From contig NW_002060955.1 of the NCBI RefSeq assembly GCF_000150275.1, forward strand, positions 536,886-600,885: 64,000 nt of DNA, given 5' to 3'. The position numbers were made by a program, and so were the translations under genes. This stretch comes from Trichoplax adhaerens. Its lineage: Eukaryota > Placozoa > Uniplacotomia > Trichoplacea > Trichoplacidae. Positions within the stretch are counted from its first letter, which is position 1, and each line of letters begins with the position of its first letter. Below, piece after piece: positions 27,350 through 40,109 of the stretch. The notes under the pieces were generated by a model. The model had not been told where the DNA came from, searched no databases, and saw nothing but the letters and a program-made list of their open reading frames with translations.

Positions 27350-27700
27350 AGGCTGATACTGGATTAAAGGAAAAAAAAATGATCGTTTGTATCCTTGTTC
27401 GATTTGTCATATTCACCCCACAAAGACAAAGTGTCGTACGTGTAAATTAAGTAATAATATAAAGGATGTTAAAGTTTAGAAGCTTTCATTCACTATTATT
27501 CGGTAAATAATAAAAGAATTTTGTTTCTTTGATTTAGTGTCAAAATAAAGATTAGGTCAAAGTTCTGTAGACGAACTCACATGGATGGAGAATTTCGCCT
27601 TCCTAGTTCTGTATCAATCCAGTTCCTTGATGTATCGGTAGAAGGATTAAAGCTCTTGAATTTGGATATAAAATAGAAACTAGTCAAGTTATATAGATGG
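27350..27700 (+). other. possible exon pair of an unrecognised small gene
   Basis: One frame of 27,360-27,456 reads as a short peptide with paired cysteines, CSICH and then CRTC about ten residues later. A second open stretch (27,539-27,678) encodes RSKFCRRTHMDGEFRLP and continues to a stop. The first frame is blocked upstream by a TGA, nine bases after which comes a run of nine A, so an indel or a missed splice site is possible. I do not recognise a family. This may be a decayed gene or chance. Confidence 0.2.
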
Positions 27701-30700
27701 CTCTATGTTTAGATCGAAATGTTTATTTAATATTATATGCATATGCTTTGAGTCTGTAATCATTTAGCATGACTATTTCATTCTATTTTATGAAATACCT
27801 TCACTCTAGAACAAGTCAAGATAGACTAATCAAGATTACTTCGTCCTAAGGGAATAGGAATCCACTAATTAATAAGTAAACTTGTTTTCAATCTATACAA
27901 TCGATATTCAGCTTGAGGAAAATTAGTTTAATGAGTCATCATATCGTTAAACAATGAATCGAATGTTAATTAACTCCTAGAGGCACGCGATTTACAAAAT
28001 AATTTTCAACTGGCATTAATCACGATGAATTGTTTTCCATAAACTAGAGCAAAAGGGCGGAGAATGACAACTTAAATAAGAAACAAAATAACTCGGAAAG
28101 AAAGAAATTATATAAACATAGAAATCCTTCGATGCTAATAAATGTATTGTAGTGAAAAACAATTTATTCTTTACCTTAGTTTTATTGCTGCTTTGATATT
28201 TTCCCATGTTATTAATCGATGATAAATTCGAATAATAACAATTAAGCTGTTCAAGCTTAACAGTTGGCGTTACTAACAATTAAAAGGTCTGAGGTCTTGT
28301 CCGGTCTTATTACAATTGATAACGAAGAGCAACTTCGACAATCACGCAGTCGGATGTTTGTCCTAAAATAGGTTTCTATCAACTATGTTACTTGAAGTAA
28401 TTCTAAAACATAAAACGGATACACTATCTTAAATAGTAACCTTCCCAGTGCAATGCTACCGGGTGAAATTAAAGTTACGATTCTCTTTGGCATCACATAA
28501 TTGTCACATCGTTTCCATTTCTTGCATAATTATACGCTATTTAGTACAATATAAGCTATTACGTTACCATGTATTTGGTAGTCTACTGAAACAATGTATC
28601 CAGAAGCGGAGCTTAGTTACTATCTTATATTCGCGAAGCTTAATTGAGGGAACTCTTATGGGCTGCTAGAATAAGACACTATGATACATAATAGCAAGCG
28701 TAGATTCTCTACTGTGCTATAATCATGTACAGAATAGTTACAGTTTACGATAGAATTATACTTAAATTTGATTAAAATAGGCATTATTTTCGTAAATTCA
28801 GCTAAGGGAGTTGTGAAAGAAGGCTGCATCTAGATGATAGGTTATACTTTTTAAAACTAAAAGTAAATGCTATTTTTAAACTGTAGTAGATTATAAAAAA
28901 TTCAACTAGATTGTACAAGAGTAACTTATAATTTTATCATAATATTATCTCAATATGCAGGTTACTGTGTTTGCTTACAGTTTCTGATAATATAGTTATT
29001 CAGTTTGCAGAAATGTAATATACATACTTCAGTATTTGGCATTAGACTTGTGAAAGAACATATCTAGATAATGATTACCCCATCGCTTCATACTTAATAT
29101 AAATTAACCGCTGCAAAATAATTTTAGCTGCTTGAAAGCAAATGACCTAAAATTTTTATAGGTTATTCCTTAAATTTTTAAGGGCTCTATATAGCAAAGT
29201 TTAAGATTTTAGATACTTTTATTTAAAGCCTTCGAGAATAAATATATTCAAAATATGCGCGTATCTGATACTGTATGTAAGGATAACCAATTCAGAATTT
29301 GTTCATATCACTGCATTTAAAAAGTCGCAATAGATCTTGAGCTGGTTATGCATTGTTAATGCTACTATATTGAAAATTTCAGTTCAATAATTTTAAACAA
29401 CTAATTTAATTTAAGTGCATTGAATTTTAATATTAAAGAGAACCATTAGCACATTTTACTCAGTTATGAATCTCAATTAAAAATTTAATCGTATAAAACT
29501 AGTACTACTAGTATTGCAAAGTTTATTGATGAACATTATACACAGTTTCAGCGAATGTTAAATCGATGCATTTCAATACCTGTGTGTTGCATACTAGAGA
29601 ATTTCTCGTCAATTTGTGCAGTAAGATGTAATATACCACAGATAAAACTTCACATGTTTGATGCGTTATGATGAATTATGTAAAAGAAAAATGAGACGTG
29701 GACTTACGTTACCACTAATACCTACAGTTAGTGTGACTCACTTGGTTTACGGATTTTAAGATATTAAAATTTAATATAATCGTTGATAATTGTAAGATTT
29801 AAACGATCAAAACGCCTATAGAAATGCAATTTTTTTTAATCTTTATCGATTTAAGACTAGGGTATTGCGCTAGTGAACTGGAATGATGTGATTGAGTAAG
29901 AAGCACGTTAATAGTGTCTAAGAGTATCTCTGAATCAGTCTTAGTATTATATGCTTAAATAAAAGAAAAGTTTGAAAATAAACTCAAATTTAATACATCG
30001 TACTAATCTTCACCACTTATTTTATTAGAGCATTTCACACTTAGTATTCTTTTCTTTTCTATCCCATAGCTCATTTTTTTTATATGTGGTCTCAGCTTAT
30101 TGATGTTGTTGTAATCCATCGTTCTACATTTATATAAAACCCCACAGGATAACTTGATGAAATTAAATTCTATTTCTTTAAAGCACTGAAGTGTGATGTT
30201 AGGAATTTGGTTACGTTATGATCATTTCAACGCTATTTGTAAATTATTAAACATTGATACTAATACCTGACGTATTTATTTCGGTTTACATCGGCCAATA
30301 TTGTTATTCCTGGCCTAGGGTACAAAGGACAGCTAAACTTATATGGCTACCGATCCTCTTTTGTGCTTTATATATTAACCACAGATTCACTTTCTTATAC
30401 AGATATCGTCATAAGGCATCAGATTGGACTATTTCAAATATCATTGCATATCATACCGTACTTATTATGCATTACAGCCGTAGCATATTATACGTAATAA
30501 TAAATATTGAAGGTATTTAGGGGTAACTCAATAACCCAGGTTCTATACAATCTATGATACGTTACAAATTTATGTTATCACTTTTTTTTAAGTCTATCTT
30601 ACTTAATTTAAAAATTAAATAAAATTCGATGTGAATTATTAGCATAATAAAATTATACAGAAATAATAACAGTAATAAAATAAAATTTATCTCTAAATTT

Positions 30701-30901
30701 TAACTCGTCGATTATAAGCTTTCAGCATAATGTTAACTCGTATTAAACGCATACTCAAAGTAGCCATTTGTAAATTTCTTGTTTTTTACTGCACTTAGTA
30801 TGAGACAGTAGGTATAAAAGGGTGCTAATATCAATTCAATATGAATAATAGGAAACGATTAGAGATAGTCTAGTCAAGTACTATGGTGTCCTTTATGCTG
30901 T

Positions 30902-30930
30902 TGTTGCTATCCTTCGTTACCATAGCAACA
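30902..30930 (+). promoter_or_regulatory. X-box (RFX binding site) upstream of the 307-residue gene
   Basis: The 14-base site at 30,916-30,929 reads GTTACC, AT, AGCAAC. This fits the RFX X-box pattern of two GTNRCC half sites in inverted orientation with a two-base spacer. It lies 88 bases before the start codon at 31,017, a typical distance for cilium genes. It is nested in a perfect 9-base inverted repeat: TGTTGCTAT at 30,902-30,910 and ATAGCAACA at 30,922-30,930. That adds a third half site. RFX factors drive ciliary genes across animals (established). Function here is inferred. Confidence 0.65.
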
Positions 30931-31016
30931 CCATTTCGATGCTAAGTGTGTATCATCGTAGAATTGGAGTGAGCACAGTTGATGTTAGTCAGATATTTTA
31001 AATCATTTCTACGCCA

Positions 31017-34000
31017 ATGGCAGCTTCTACCGCGAGTTATCATCGACGCCAATCTCGAAGAGATGCCAAGGAAGTTATAAATCGACCTAAGGTATTATCA
31101 ACTAAATTATTTCAATAGCTTTTGGCTATAAAGCAGTATGACATAAGGCTTAATCAGTGCACAAGTAAGATCATTTTAACAAACGCTAGTTTTAGAAATG
31201 AAAATCAGTGTACAGCTTTTCTTCCTTCCCTACTAGCTTAAAAGTAACAGATTATTCTTGTTAACCATGATATTACTATATTCGGTTCTACACAGAGCTA
31301 ACACTTAGATTTAAATTTCATGTTAAATTCATAAGATATAGATAAAATTAACATAGTTATAGAATTGTAGCGTTAAGTTTAAATCTATCCTAATCAATTA
31401 GATATTGGTCATCACCATCTACATTCTAACCTGTATTGTAGCTATAGAAGCTACAAAGTAAACGGTCAGTGCTGATACAGGCATGATTTATAGTTATTGA
31501 ACGTTAGATAGTGTTAGATAGCCTTTAAGATTTCTATTACTATTAGCTAAGGTAGTCAATTTTGTTTAGGTGACTTTATAAAATTAAAGAATGAGTAAAA
31601 ATTGCCTATCGATAAGGTATGATATTTAGAACTGTAGATTTTGCTCCGCCAGTTAGAAGGAGAAGTATAATGAAATTCTTATATAAACAGATCCAATTCT
31701 GTCAGTAGTTCAAAACGATCTAATATTTTGATATTCTACTCAAATATTATGAAAATCAAGTCTATTTCTGACTTTGTGAAAACTTATTAACAAGTTGAAT
31801 GATATAATTGATCGATAGCCCACACAATCAGCTTAAAGAGACTTATACTTGTATTTATTAAAGAATTTAGAAATACTGATAGTCCGATACTCTCCTAGGA
31901 ATAAACATTAAAGCACTCTTTTAAAGATCTATTGAAAGGAAGTTAGAGCTATAAAACTCTGTAAACAATATATAATTAACGATTATGCACATAAATAAGG
32001 TTTAATTTAATTTAATAGTTAGATCTTGAGAGGACCAGAAATCAAATATAGTACAGTTACGTATTTAATGATAGAATACACTCAATTATAATTATTTACT
32101 AGACAAAGGGGATTACTACAGCAAATACGATACTCCGTGGATACAGGATGTAACTTTTGAGTAAAAGTATTGTTATTACAGACGTTAAGGCAACCCAATA
32201 TCTATGATTGACTGCTAGCCTTGCAGAAATAAAATGCAATAAGACAAGTAATACATCTATATCTTTAAAGTATTTTCATGAGTAATATTGATGATGTGAA
32301 ATCGTACTGTCGATTAAAACCTATAATCGATTGTTTTTATACGTGTATTACGCGTAAACGTAAATGATAAGAAATATTTGAATATGACTCCTAGATATTT
32401 CTTAAAATTCTTTCAAAACATGATTTAGTTGTCTTGATACAAACTAAAATGAAAGATTCCCACTCGGCTTGATAGTACCAAGTCAATCATAGATAGTGTG
32501 ATAAATTGGGAGTAATATTATCTGAACGTAGCTACTGCAATTTTCTAATTATAGTTTAAATGGTAATAATAATTTTCATATTTTTGTTATTGCTATGAAT
32601 ACAGGTAGAACTAAATGAATACATTTTAAGTGAAAAATTGAAGGATAGGCTTCAACAGTTACATTCGAATGCACCTGAAAATCATAAGAGAATATTTAAA
32701 GAATACATAGACGAATTTGAAGACAGGCAGCGTACTGGTAGCCGGAAAAGCTCAGCAGGTACCCTTTAACGTGCAATAAAGTATTTGATTTTTTATTAGG
32801 TTTTAAGCTTTAAATCTTATTGCCAAACAGAGGTAATTCTATATCGTATGTTGAGCAGAATTATATTATTTCTTTACAAGATGATTGTATGTGTATTGTA
32901 GTTTCTATCATTGACATTATTCATATTACTGAATAGTAAAAGTAAGAATCTCTTGCTATTTTTTACGTCTTTTCGTAATATCGAAATTCATTATTAGGCT
33001 TATAAATTTACAGATAATTTGTTCTGTAGACAAGGGATGCGGCCCGTTTAACTAATCAATTAAAAAACAAAAATGAGCTGAGACTTAACAATATTCATGC
33101 CATAATTTTATTATGTTAGTTTTAGTAGATTATATCAAGTCAATAATATCGTTCTAAGCATGCTAATAAATAGCTATAATTTATCTTTTCTATACGTAAT
33201 AACCAGGTTTGGTTTAATGGAGGCTAATTCTTGTAATAATCTATAAAACATAACTTTTACATATTTTACTTCATAATACTTTAGGATCTTTGCCTTTTTT
33301 ATTCTAGTTTGCAAAAGCTTTCATCTTTTTGCTACTAATATTTGATAGTTTCAAGATTAAGTCAAAGGCTACAAAATTTAATGGACTTAAGCAGAATCAT
33401 ATACATTTATTTGGTTACGAAATTAATTTAAATAGGAGGATGTTTTCGATTTAGTATTATATATAACTTTTTAGATAGCCTTTGATATAACCGTAATTTA
33501 TAATAGACCCAGTATGCTACATACCTCAAATCTGAAGATTTATGAGATATGTTAAGATAGATAGAAATTTTTAGGGTAGAAACACATTTTCTATTATTCC
33601 ATAAAGAACATTTCTAGAGTTAAAATGCTGAAATTTTCTTATAATATCTATATTTCTATATGCTTGATAATAATATCTTATCGATGGATTTAATTATCTA
33701 TTTCTTTAGCTCCATTTTCTAAAGCTATAACATCACATCGACTTGATTTTAAGTATCAATTTCAACCACCAGCCAATATTCAAAAGTAAGATTGTGGACT
33801 TATATTTCCTATTACATACTTACCACTGAAATGATTTGCAAAGATTGACTACAAGCATTTTGATTAAACTTGCATTATTTTCTGCTTTGCAAAGCATTTG
33901 CAAAAAATTTTAAATTATAATCATTTAAGATTTAGTTGAGTAATGTAGTTTAACATCGTACACAACTCATCAACCTAGACCTCCTTTTCCTTAATATAGC

Positions 34001-36249
34001 ATAAGTACTACCATTTACAAGCAAATTTATCCTTAGTTGTGATTCAGTACTATACTATTTTATTGAGATCAAGTTGCTGTATGTTAATAAAATATACAGG
34101 TTACTAGAATCATTTTCCTAAATTGCTATTTAACCACTATTACGGCCATAAATTAAAACATGATTGAATAATAGAATTTAAGAATAATGTTGCAAGTAAT
34201 TTTTATAAATCAAAAGATATTGGTAACTTAATGACATTAATGTGATGGAATATTGTTGGCAGCCAGAATAATGCCATGAATAATATAATCAGTTACTTTA
34301 TTTTAAAGAGAACGAAATGAAAATAAAATTTTGTAGTAATACTTAAAACAGTTTTATATAATTGAAACTGCATAGATTAAATGGATATCAACGTTTCTAC
34401 ATGATAGCCTTCCACGATGAAAGACACATCCTTATTGTTTCAAAAATATATCATAAAGAGATTTTATTTAATGGTGTTTGACTTAATTTTATCACTAGCA
34501 GTAATATTAAAAATTTAAAGATTTTTATTTCCTGGTTTGGTAACAAATTGTTCTGATTTAAATAGGCCGAATGAGAAATAATATATTAACAAAATTAAAT
34601 AGATTTCTATATGGTACTATTATTAGATGATAGTTTGATCGTTGTCGTAACACTGTAACACTTATCTGAAATCTGGATATTTTAAGTTTCTAAGTTAATA
34701 ATGTCTCTTGGGTTAGGCCAAAACACAGCCAGATGTTGCCATCATCAAATGCTGAAGTAGATAAAACACTTGGCAAAACTGTTTATGAGGTAGAACATGA
34801 GCAAGTAGCAAAATTTACTCCAAGAAAACTAGAACCATTGAAAACAAGTAGTACTAAAAACAATCCTCATCCGCTAAAAGTAAAACAACATGGCTAATCT
34901 GTAGCTTATATATTTATTTTTACTGGATGTATTTATTCATTTTTACATAAATTATTCTAATGGTTTCATATTTGTCACCTACCTATTGACAGCCTTTTAT
35001 GGATTGGCAATTGAAACCTAATGTAGAAGATGGTCAGCAATCGCCGTTAATTGAGCAAAGTCTATATGAAATGGTCCAACGTGACAAAAATCAATCGACC
35101 TATCGTAAAGATTTTACACCCTCAATGCCTGGTAAGTTTTTAATCATTTATTCTTAAACAGAAATTTATATTAATGGAAAGAATGAATCATCATAAAGGA
35201 TAAAAACTAACTTAGGCGCTGTTTACATGTTCTTTCTAATATCCTGAACTAGACAAAGTATACTGTTGTCTGCTGATTTATTGTTTCGTGTTAGCCTTAT
35301 ATATAGAACAGAAGAAAACTTTATGCTGTAATTTATAATTGATAACTAACAATTATAATTGCATACGAGCATACTAAAGAAATGTGCATTTCAATTTATG
35401 CTCGCACTGGAATAATTGCTTCAATTAAATAGAGTTATGATTGCTTGCAAAGATTAGAGCTTGATACGGAATTATTAATTACTTTCCATTCTGAAGAAAG
35501 GCATTATAGGAGTAATTGCAATGTAATTGTATATTTAAAATATTAAGTTCATTATTATGTTCATGATAGTATCAATTTGAATCGATATAATAAGCTTTAG
35601 TTGATATCAATTAAATTAAATTCTTGATAAATGAGATTTGATTCGAATTCGATAGCAATAACTTAGAAATATTTGATTGATTAGGAATAAGTTGAGGCCT
35701 ACTTTTCTATTCTTATACAGTCGTGCTCTAATTAGTCTAAAAAAACAGATTAAGTTAAGATCAAATTTAATTAGAAATAGTGTAACATTTAGATACTAGC
35801 TTTATTAACCCGGGATATACTGAAATTATTAGATATGCAAAGATTAGCTAGCGCAAGAAAAATGATATCTAGTCGTCAACCCAAATATGACGAAGACACT
35901 TGGAAAAGTATTACCAATGCAACGTTTAAATACAACAAGCTAGATCAATCACTCTTGAATCCAGTAACACGATTTGGGTCTAATCCACATATAAAAAATT
36001 ATGCAGTTGGCATATGTAAGTGTAAAGATAATATAATTATTACACCGTCTTTAGTTATATCAACGATGAAAATGTGTTGTAGTTGCGGCAGAAATGGTAC
36101 CGTAAATCACTACAGTTGTTTGCAATCTTAATCTAATTGGAACAGAGACATTAACTGCATCGCAAGTACAAAATCTCGGAGCTTGTAGCTGTCTTGATCA
36201 AAAACTAGATGTAAATTTAGCTACAATTTACTGCGAAGTTTCGTTTTAA
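31017..36249 (+). CDS. unrecognised 307-residue protein, seven exons, probable cilium gene
   Basis: The exons I read are 31017-31091, 32605-32758, 33710-33785, 34717-34879, 34993-35131, 35833-36015 and 36116-36249. Phases are 0, 1, 2, 0, 1, 1 in order, all borders are GT-AG, and the total is 308 codons with the stop. The protein begins MAASTASYHRRQSRRDAKEV and has a charged helical stretch (about 26-75). It continues with tyrosine- and proline-containing low-complexity segments such as HRLDFKYQFQPP and STYRKDFTPSMP, and an Arg/Lys-rich mid part. There is no signal peptide, membrane segment or domain that I can name. Its size, basic character, repeated short F/Y-P motifs and the X-box in front resemble ciliary microtubule-inner proteins, but I infer this only from style and promoter. 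The last exon is the least certain: reading on past 36,015 would give a different C-terminus ending at 36,131. Confidence 0.72.
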
Positions 36250-39200
36250 TCTCATGCCTTAAAGTACGATATTTCACTTTAAAGAGTTTTAAGAGAGAAC
36301 TATAGATTAGTACTTTGCCAATTAGCAATTTTTATTTGAAATGAATCTAATAGATTCCATAGTTTAATTTCTAAATTGATGATCATCCTTCTATTATTAT
36401 TTCCGAACGCTTTAATGATAATGTATAATGCTAATTAGTATCATGTTAAATTCTTAATGCAATTTTTTATCATTAATTTATATCTCCACCAAAACTTTGA
36501 CTGATATTAAATGGAACAGTGCCCATTACTTCTAAGGATTCTCCTATACTTGAGATATCAGCCAAGACTTGTTATGAAAATTACTATGGCTCTCGACGAC
36601 GGTAATCATTGTAGTTATCGAAAGGAATAAAAATTTATTTCGATATTCAATTAAGATACCGAATTATCGTTAATTATTATATAAGTAAACCTTCCGTAAT
36701 CTATTGGAATTGAAATTTAATGTAAATTGCAAATCATTTGATTGTAATTGCTATTTTTCTAATTATTAGAACTATCACATAGTGATTGTAATAATCAAAA
36801 TGGCCTACTATATTATATCATATAGTGTAGTCTTGATTTTTATACTAAGATTGTTTGTGTATAATCATCCTTAGTAAACCCTGTCATTGATGACCACTCA
36901 TACTTCTCAAATAGCTATCTAGTCTCCGTGTTAAAGCTGTTATTAAGCTCGTTGATCATTTACACAAAGTAATCGTTTCCATTATCAATTTTTTCTACCT
37001 TATCAAACGTAAATGGCTATTTATACATTTGATTGACGTCTATTGACTTAGTTTTAATCGCGTCCAAAGTGCTAATAATGAAGGTTATTGTGTAAAAGGT
37101 AGAAGGTAAAGTTGATTGAATACATTTTACATTCGAACGTTAAATAAAGTAGCATTCCCATCTCGATGTGATCATGCAAGTTTATAGCCATCGTAAATAT
37201 GTAGACATGTTAACAGATATATTGTACATGTTGAACGTATAATATATTTTCATTTTCTAGCCTGTATTTGTGTTAATATAAAACAGACATCAATAAATTG
37301 TAGTCAACAATCACTGCTTGCCTAGACAACATTTTATGGTGTTTCTTGTGAGTCTCAAAGTACTGTATAAAACTCAGGTTTTATAGAAATGTAAAAATGA
37401 ATTATTCGAAGAATATAATCAGTTCCATCATCAGTATTAGTCGTTGCAATACAGTATCTACTCAATTTTTGAATAGTGTAGTATCGTCCGTGATTGATCT
37501 AGTCTTTATTACTTTTATTCTATTCAAGATTTTCGCTATACTACTGAAGTAAAGTATATTATCTTAACCTATTTTAAATGATGTCTTAAAAACGCGACTG
37601 TGATAGTACGGATAAGCTTTTCTATTCTAAATGGCAAAGTTTTCTGCCAGAAGTAATACAGCAAGTTTAAAAGAAGAATTTAAAGCTATTAATCATCTTC
37701 TTATAGTTCTTCACGAAAAGTTATAATTAATTGATAAAATAGGGTAATAGATTGATAATCACTGGTTAGGTGGAACACTACATAAAGCACATAGTTTCAT
37801 TTAGAGCTCAGTTTAATGGCGTTTCCAAGGCTATGTCTTTTTCAAATGTATTGCTCAATCATTCTTATTTTTTTGGAAATATCTTGAAAGGTAATTTCTG
37901 CTTCTCCGCTTAACTTTAATCCTATGAAACTGTTCCAGATCAATGGAATTAAAACAGCCATCTTATACAAATGACTCTACTTCAGGTTTTTGATATATAA
38001 GTATCTATGTCACGTAAATTGAAGTGAAGTCATATAAAATTAGGCCAGATTTTCAATGTAATAATATTCATGGCTGAGAAATTAATTCCTTTCAGTGTGA
38101 TGATGTAAAAGTATATCAAGTTTGCGATGTAGTAATATTCTATAATGGATATTAGTTAAAATGTAATAACATGAAACTGGTTCCAATTTGCGGTATAATA
38201 GTACCCGCATCATGTAAAATGATTCAAATGTATTCAGGTCTATTGCTAATTGTTCAATTTAAACTAAACTCCAATTAATTAACATTATCCTAGCAAAGGG
38301 CTTCGAATTGCATTTAGCATACCTAAACGATGTTTATAAGGGAGTTATTAAAGGCATGATTGTGGAAAGATTAGCTTGATAATGGTCTAGCAGTTAGTTT
38401 ATGCATCGCTTGGGTTTCATGCTGAGTTTGAGTAGATTTACTGGGCCTCTAATAACGATAATCTAATTAGTGTTGTAAATTTCGTTTCAAGTTAAAAGGA
38501 TGCAGATTGCAGGCTAGCTTCCTGCATTTTTCGTATGTAAATGTTGATTTATCGCGTATTGTAATCTTATCAAAGGACAAATTAAATTGCAGAGACGAAG
38601 AGACTAAAATATCAAGCTAGGTGATGTCATAAAATAAAGAGATAGGTTAAGGTACATTCTAGTAAATTGTATACAGTATAATTGATTTTATCAGAGAATT
38701 ATGAGTGTTATGATTATAGACTTTCAAAACAACGAAATTTTCCAGTTGCTAGTTTATATTTCATTTGGGTTCACGCTTGAGTCTAAGTTGATGGATTGGA
38801 GGTTCTGATAACAGTAATATATGAGTGTCACAGAGTAAATTTTGCATATTGATGCTTATTATACTTTTGTTAGATAATGTACTTTGGTCTTAGTTGATAA
38901 TACCGCAATCTATGACGTTATACAAATTGAGATGATTGTAAGTGTACTATAAATGGCTGGCTTTTTAATAAAGTTTGGATTCAGTTTTATGTATATCATT
39001 TTAAGATGTAGTAAATAATAATGAGAAGACTAGTAGATCTGTCAATAGATTCAATTCTTAGTTAGAAAAATAGTAGTTACCAACGAATAACTAAACAACT
39101 GAGCACAAATAAGTCAATGCCAATATGTTACCAACGAGTAGCAAGATCAGATATGATGGATAACTTTTCACCAATTCTTCGCGATCTTTAAATGCCGTAC

Positions 39201-40109
39201 TGTGTTTTACTGATGACCATATTCAAGTATAAATTACTCTTTGAACATGATTACACTATATAAGGTGCCCCATCTAAATCTTGATAATTAAGACTAACGT
39301 TGGTGGTTGCATCAGCAATAAATACCACAACATGAAAATGACAATCTGATTATAAGAAAGACTAAAGGTTAAATTGTAATTAATCATTATATTATCAACA
39401 ATGCTGGGCTAGATATGGTATTGTTCCAGTAAAGAGCAGCGAATTGTATATAGCACGTATTAACCGGGTTTTCATGAGAGAATGACTAGTACCATGATTA
39501 TAGCCAAAGAAAACATACGAAATTTGTAATAGCTAGTTTATATTTCATCTGGGTTCATGCTTGGATCAAAGTTGATAAATTGGAGCCTTTGACAACAACA
39601 ATATGAGAGGGCTGTAACGAAGTTATTTACGAAATTATTAATATGATAGCAAATTTATGCTTAACACTGTATTTTACTTATTCAATACTAATGTTATGCT
39701 AATGAGTAAGCTTCTATTTATTATTATAATAATAGCGATGACGCAGCTTATTGATATTGAAAAATAAATAAATAAAGAGAAGTAAGGTATGGAAAGAATG
39801 TCTTCGCGCTTTCAATCTATTACGGCTTCGTTAATATCAAAAAAGCAATTTACCAATAATTAGAATTGACGACCGTTGACTTCTTAGGGCGTATCCAATT
39901 TGGCCGATTTGAGCGCACAGTGAACTAACATAGATTTTGAAATCTTGACATTAAATAGAAGGCATTAGTTTGGCCCAATCATATAATGTAAAGACGAGTG
40001 CGATAATCAATCGCATCTCTATTAAAGTTGCAACCTCTATCGATTAGAGTACTAGTGTTTATTTCCCCAAATTACTGTGTATGCTTTCAGTCTTGTTATA
40101 AATTGAAAC
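36250..40109. other. intergenic region upstream of the TPR gene
   Basis: I see no gene on either strand. The stretch from 38.28 to 39.62 kb contains a diverged repeat, listed separately. The last 100 bases before 40,110 should hold the TPR gene promoter, but no clear element stands out. Confidence 0.5.
38280..39620. repeat. diverged three-copy repeat
   Basis: A block reading TAGTTTATATTTCAT followed by GGGTTCATGCTTG and a TTGATAAATTGGAG-like stretch occurs near 39,532. Relatives lie near 38,751 and 38,394. Each is preceded by a GAATTG(C/T)AT(T/A)TAGCA-like segment or its remnant and an AAAG-rich ATTATAG block. The spacings are about 360 and 780 bases, so a middle copy may have been lost. Confidence 0.55.

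Larger units (their letters stand above)
15733..31016. other. 15-kb gene-poor spacer between divergent genes
   Basis: This spacer lies between the cadherin start (minus) and the start of the 307-residue gene (plus), so it should hold both promoters. I cannot build a credible multi-exon gene in it. Much of 19.8-27 kb consists of diverged repeats, listed separately. Isolated exon-like pieces are: 26,071-26,134 (+), opening with MSNFHYPVDHQHEL and ending at GTAATC; about 28,175-28,270 (-), ending at GTAAAG; and a small Cys-containing frame near 27,375-27,460 (+). None could be linked to a neighbour in phase. Further simple repeats are AAATA units near 19,857-19,873 and TA units near 24,357-24,381. 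Confidence 0.45.

Noticed and set aside
36016-36131. Read-through C-terminus of the 307-residue gene (ICKCKDN onward)
   Set aside because: A good GTAAGT donor occurs at 36,016 and an acceptor at 36,115 opens an in-phase exon. Unspliced transcripts could still use the alternative.
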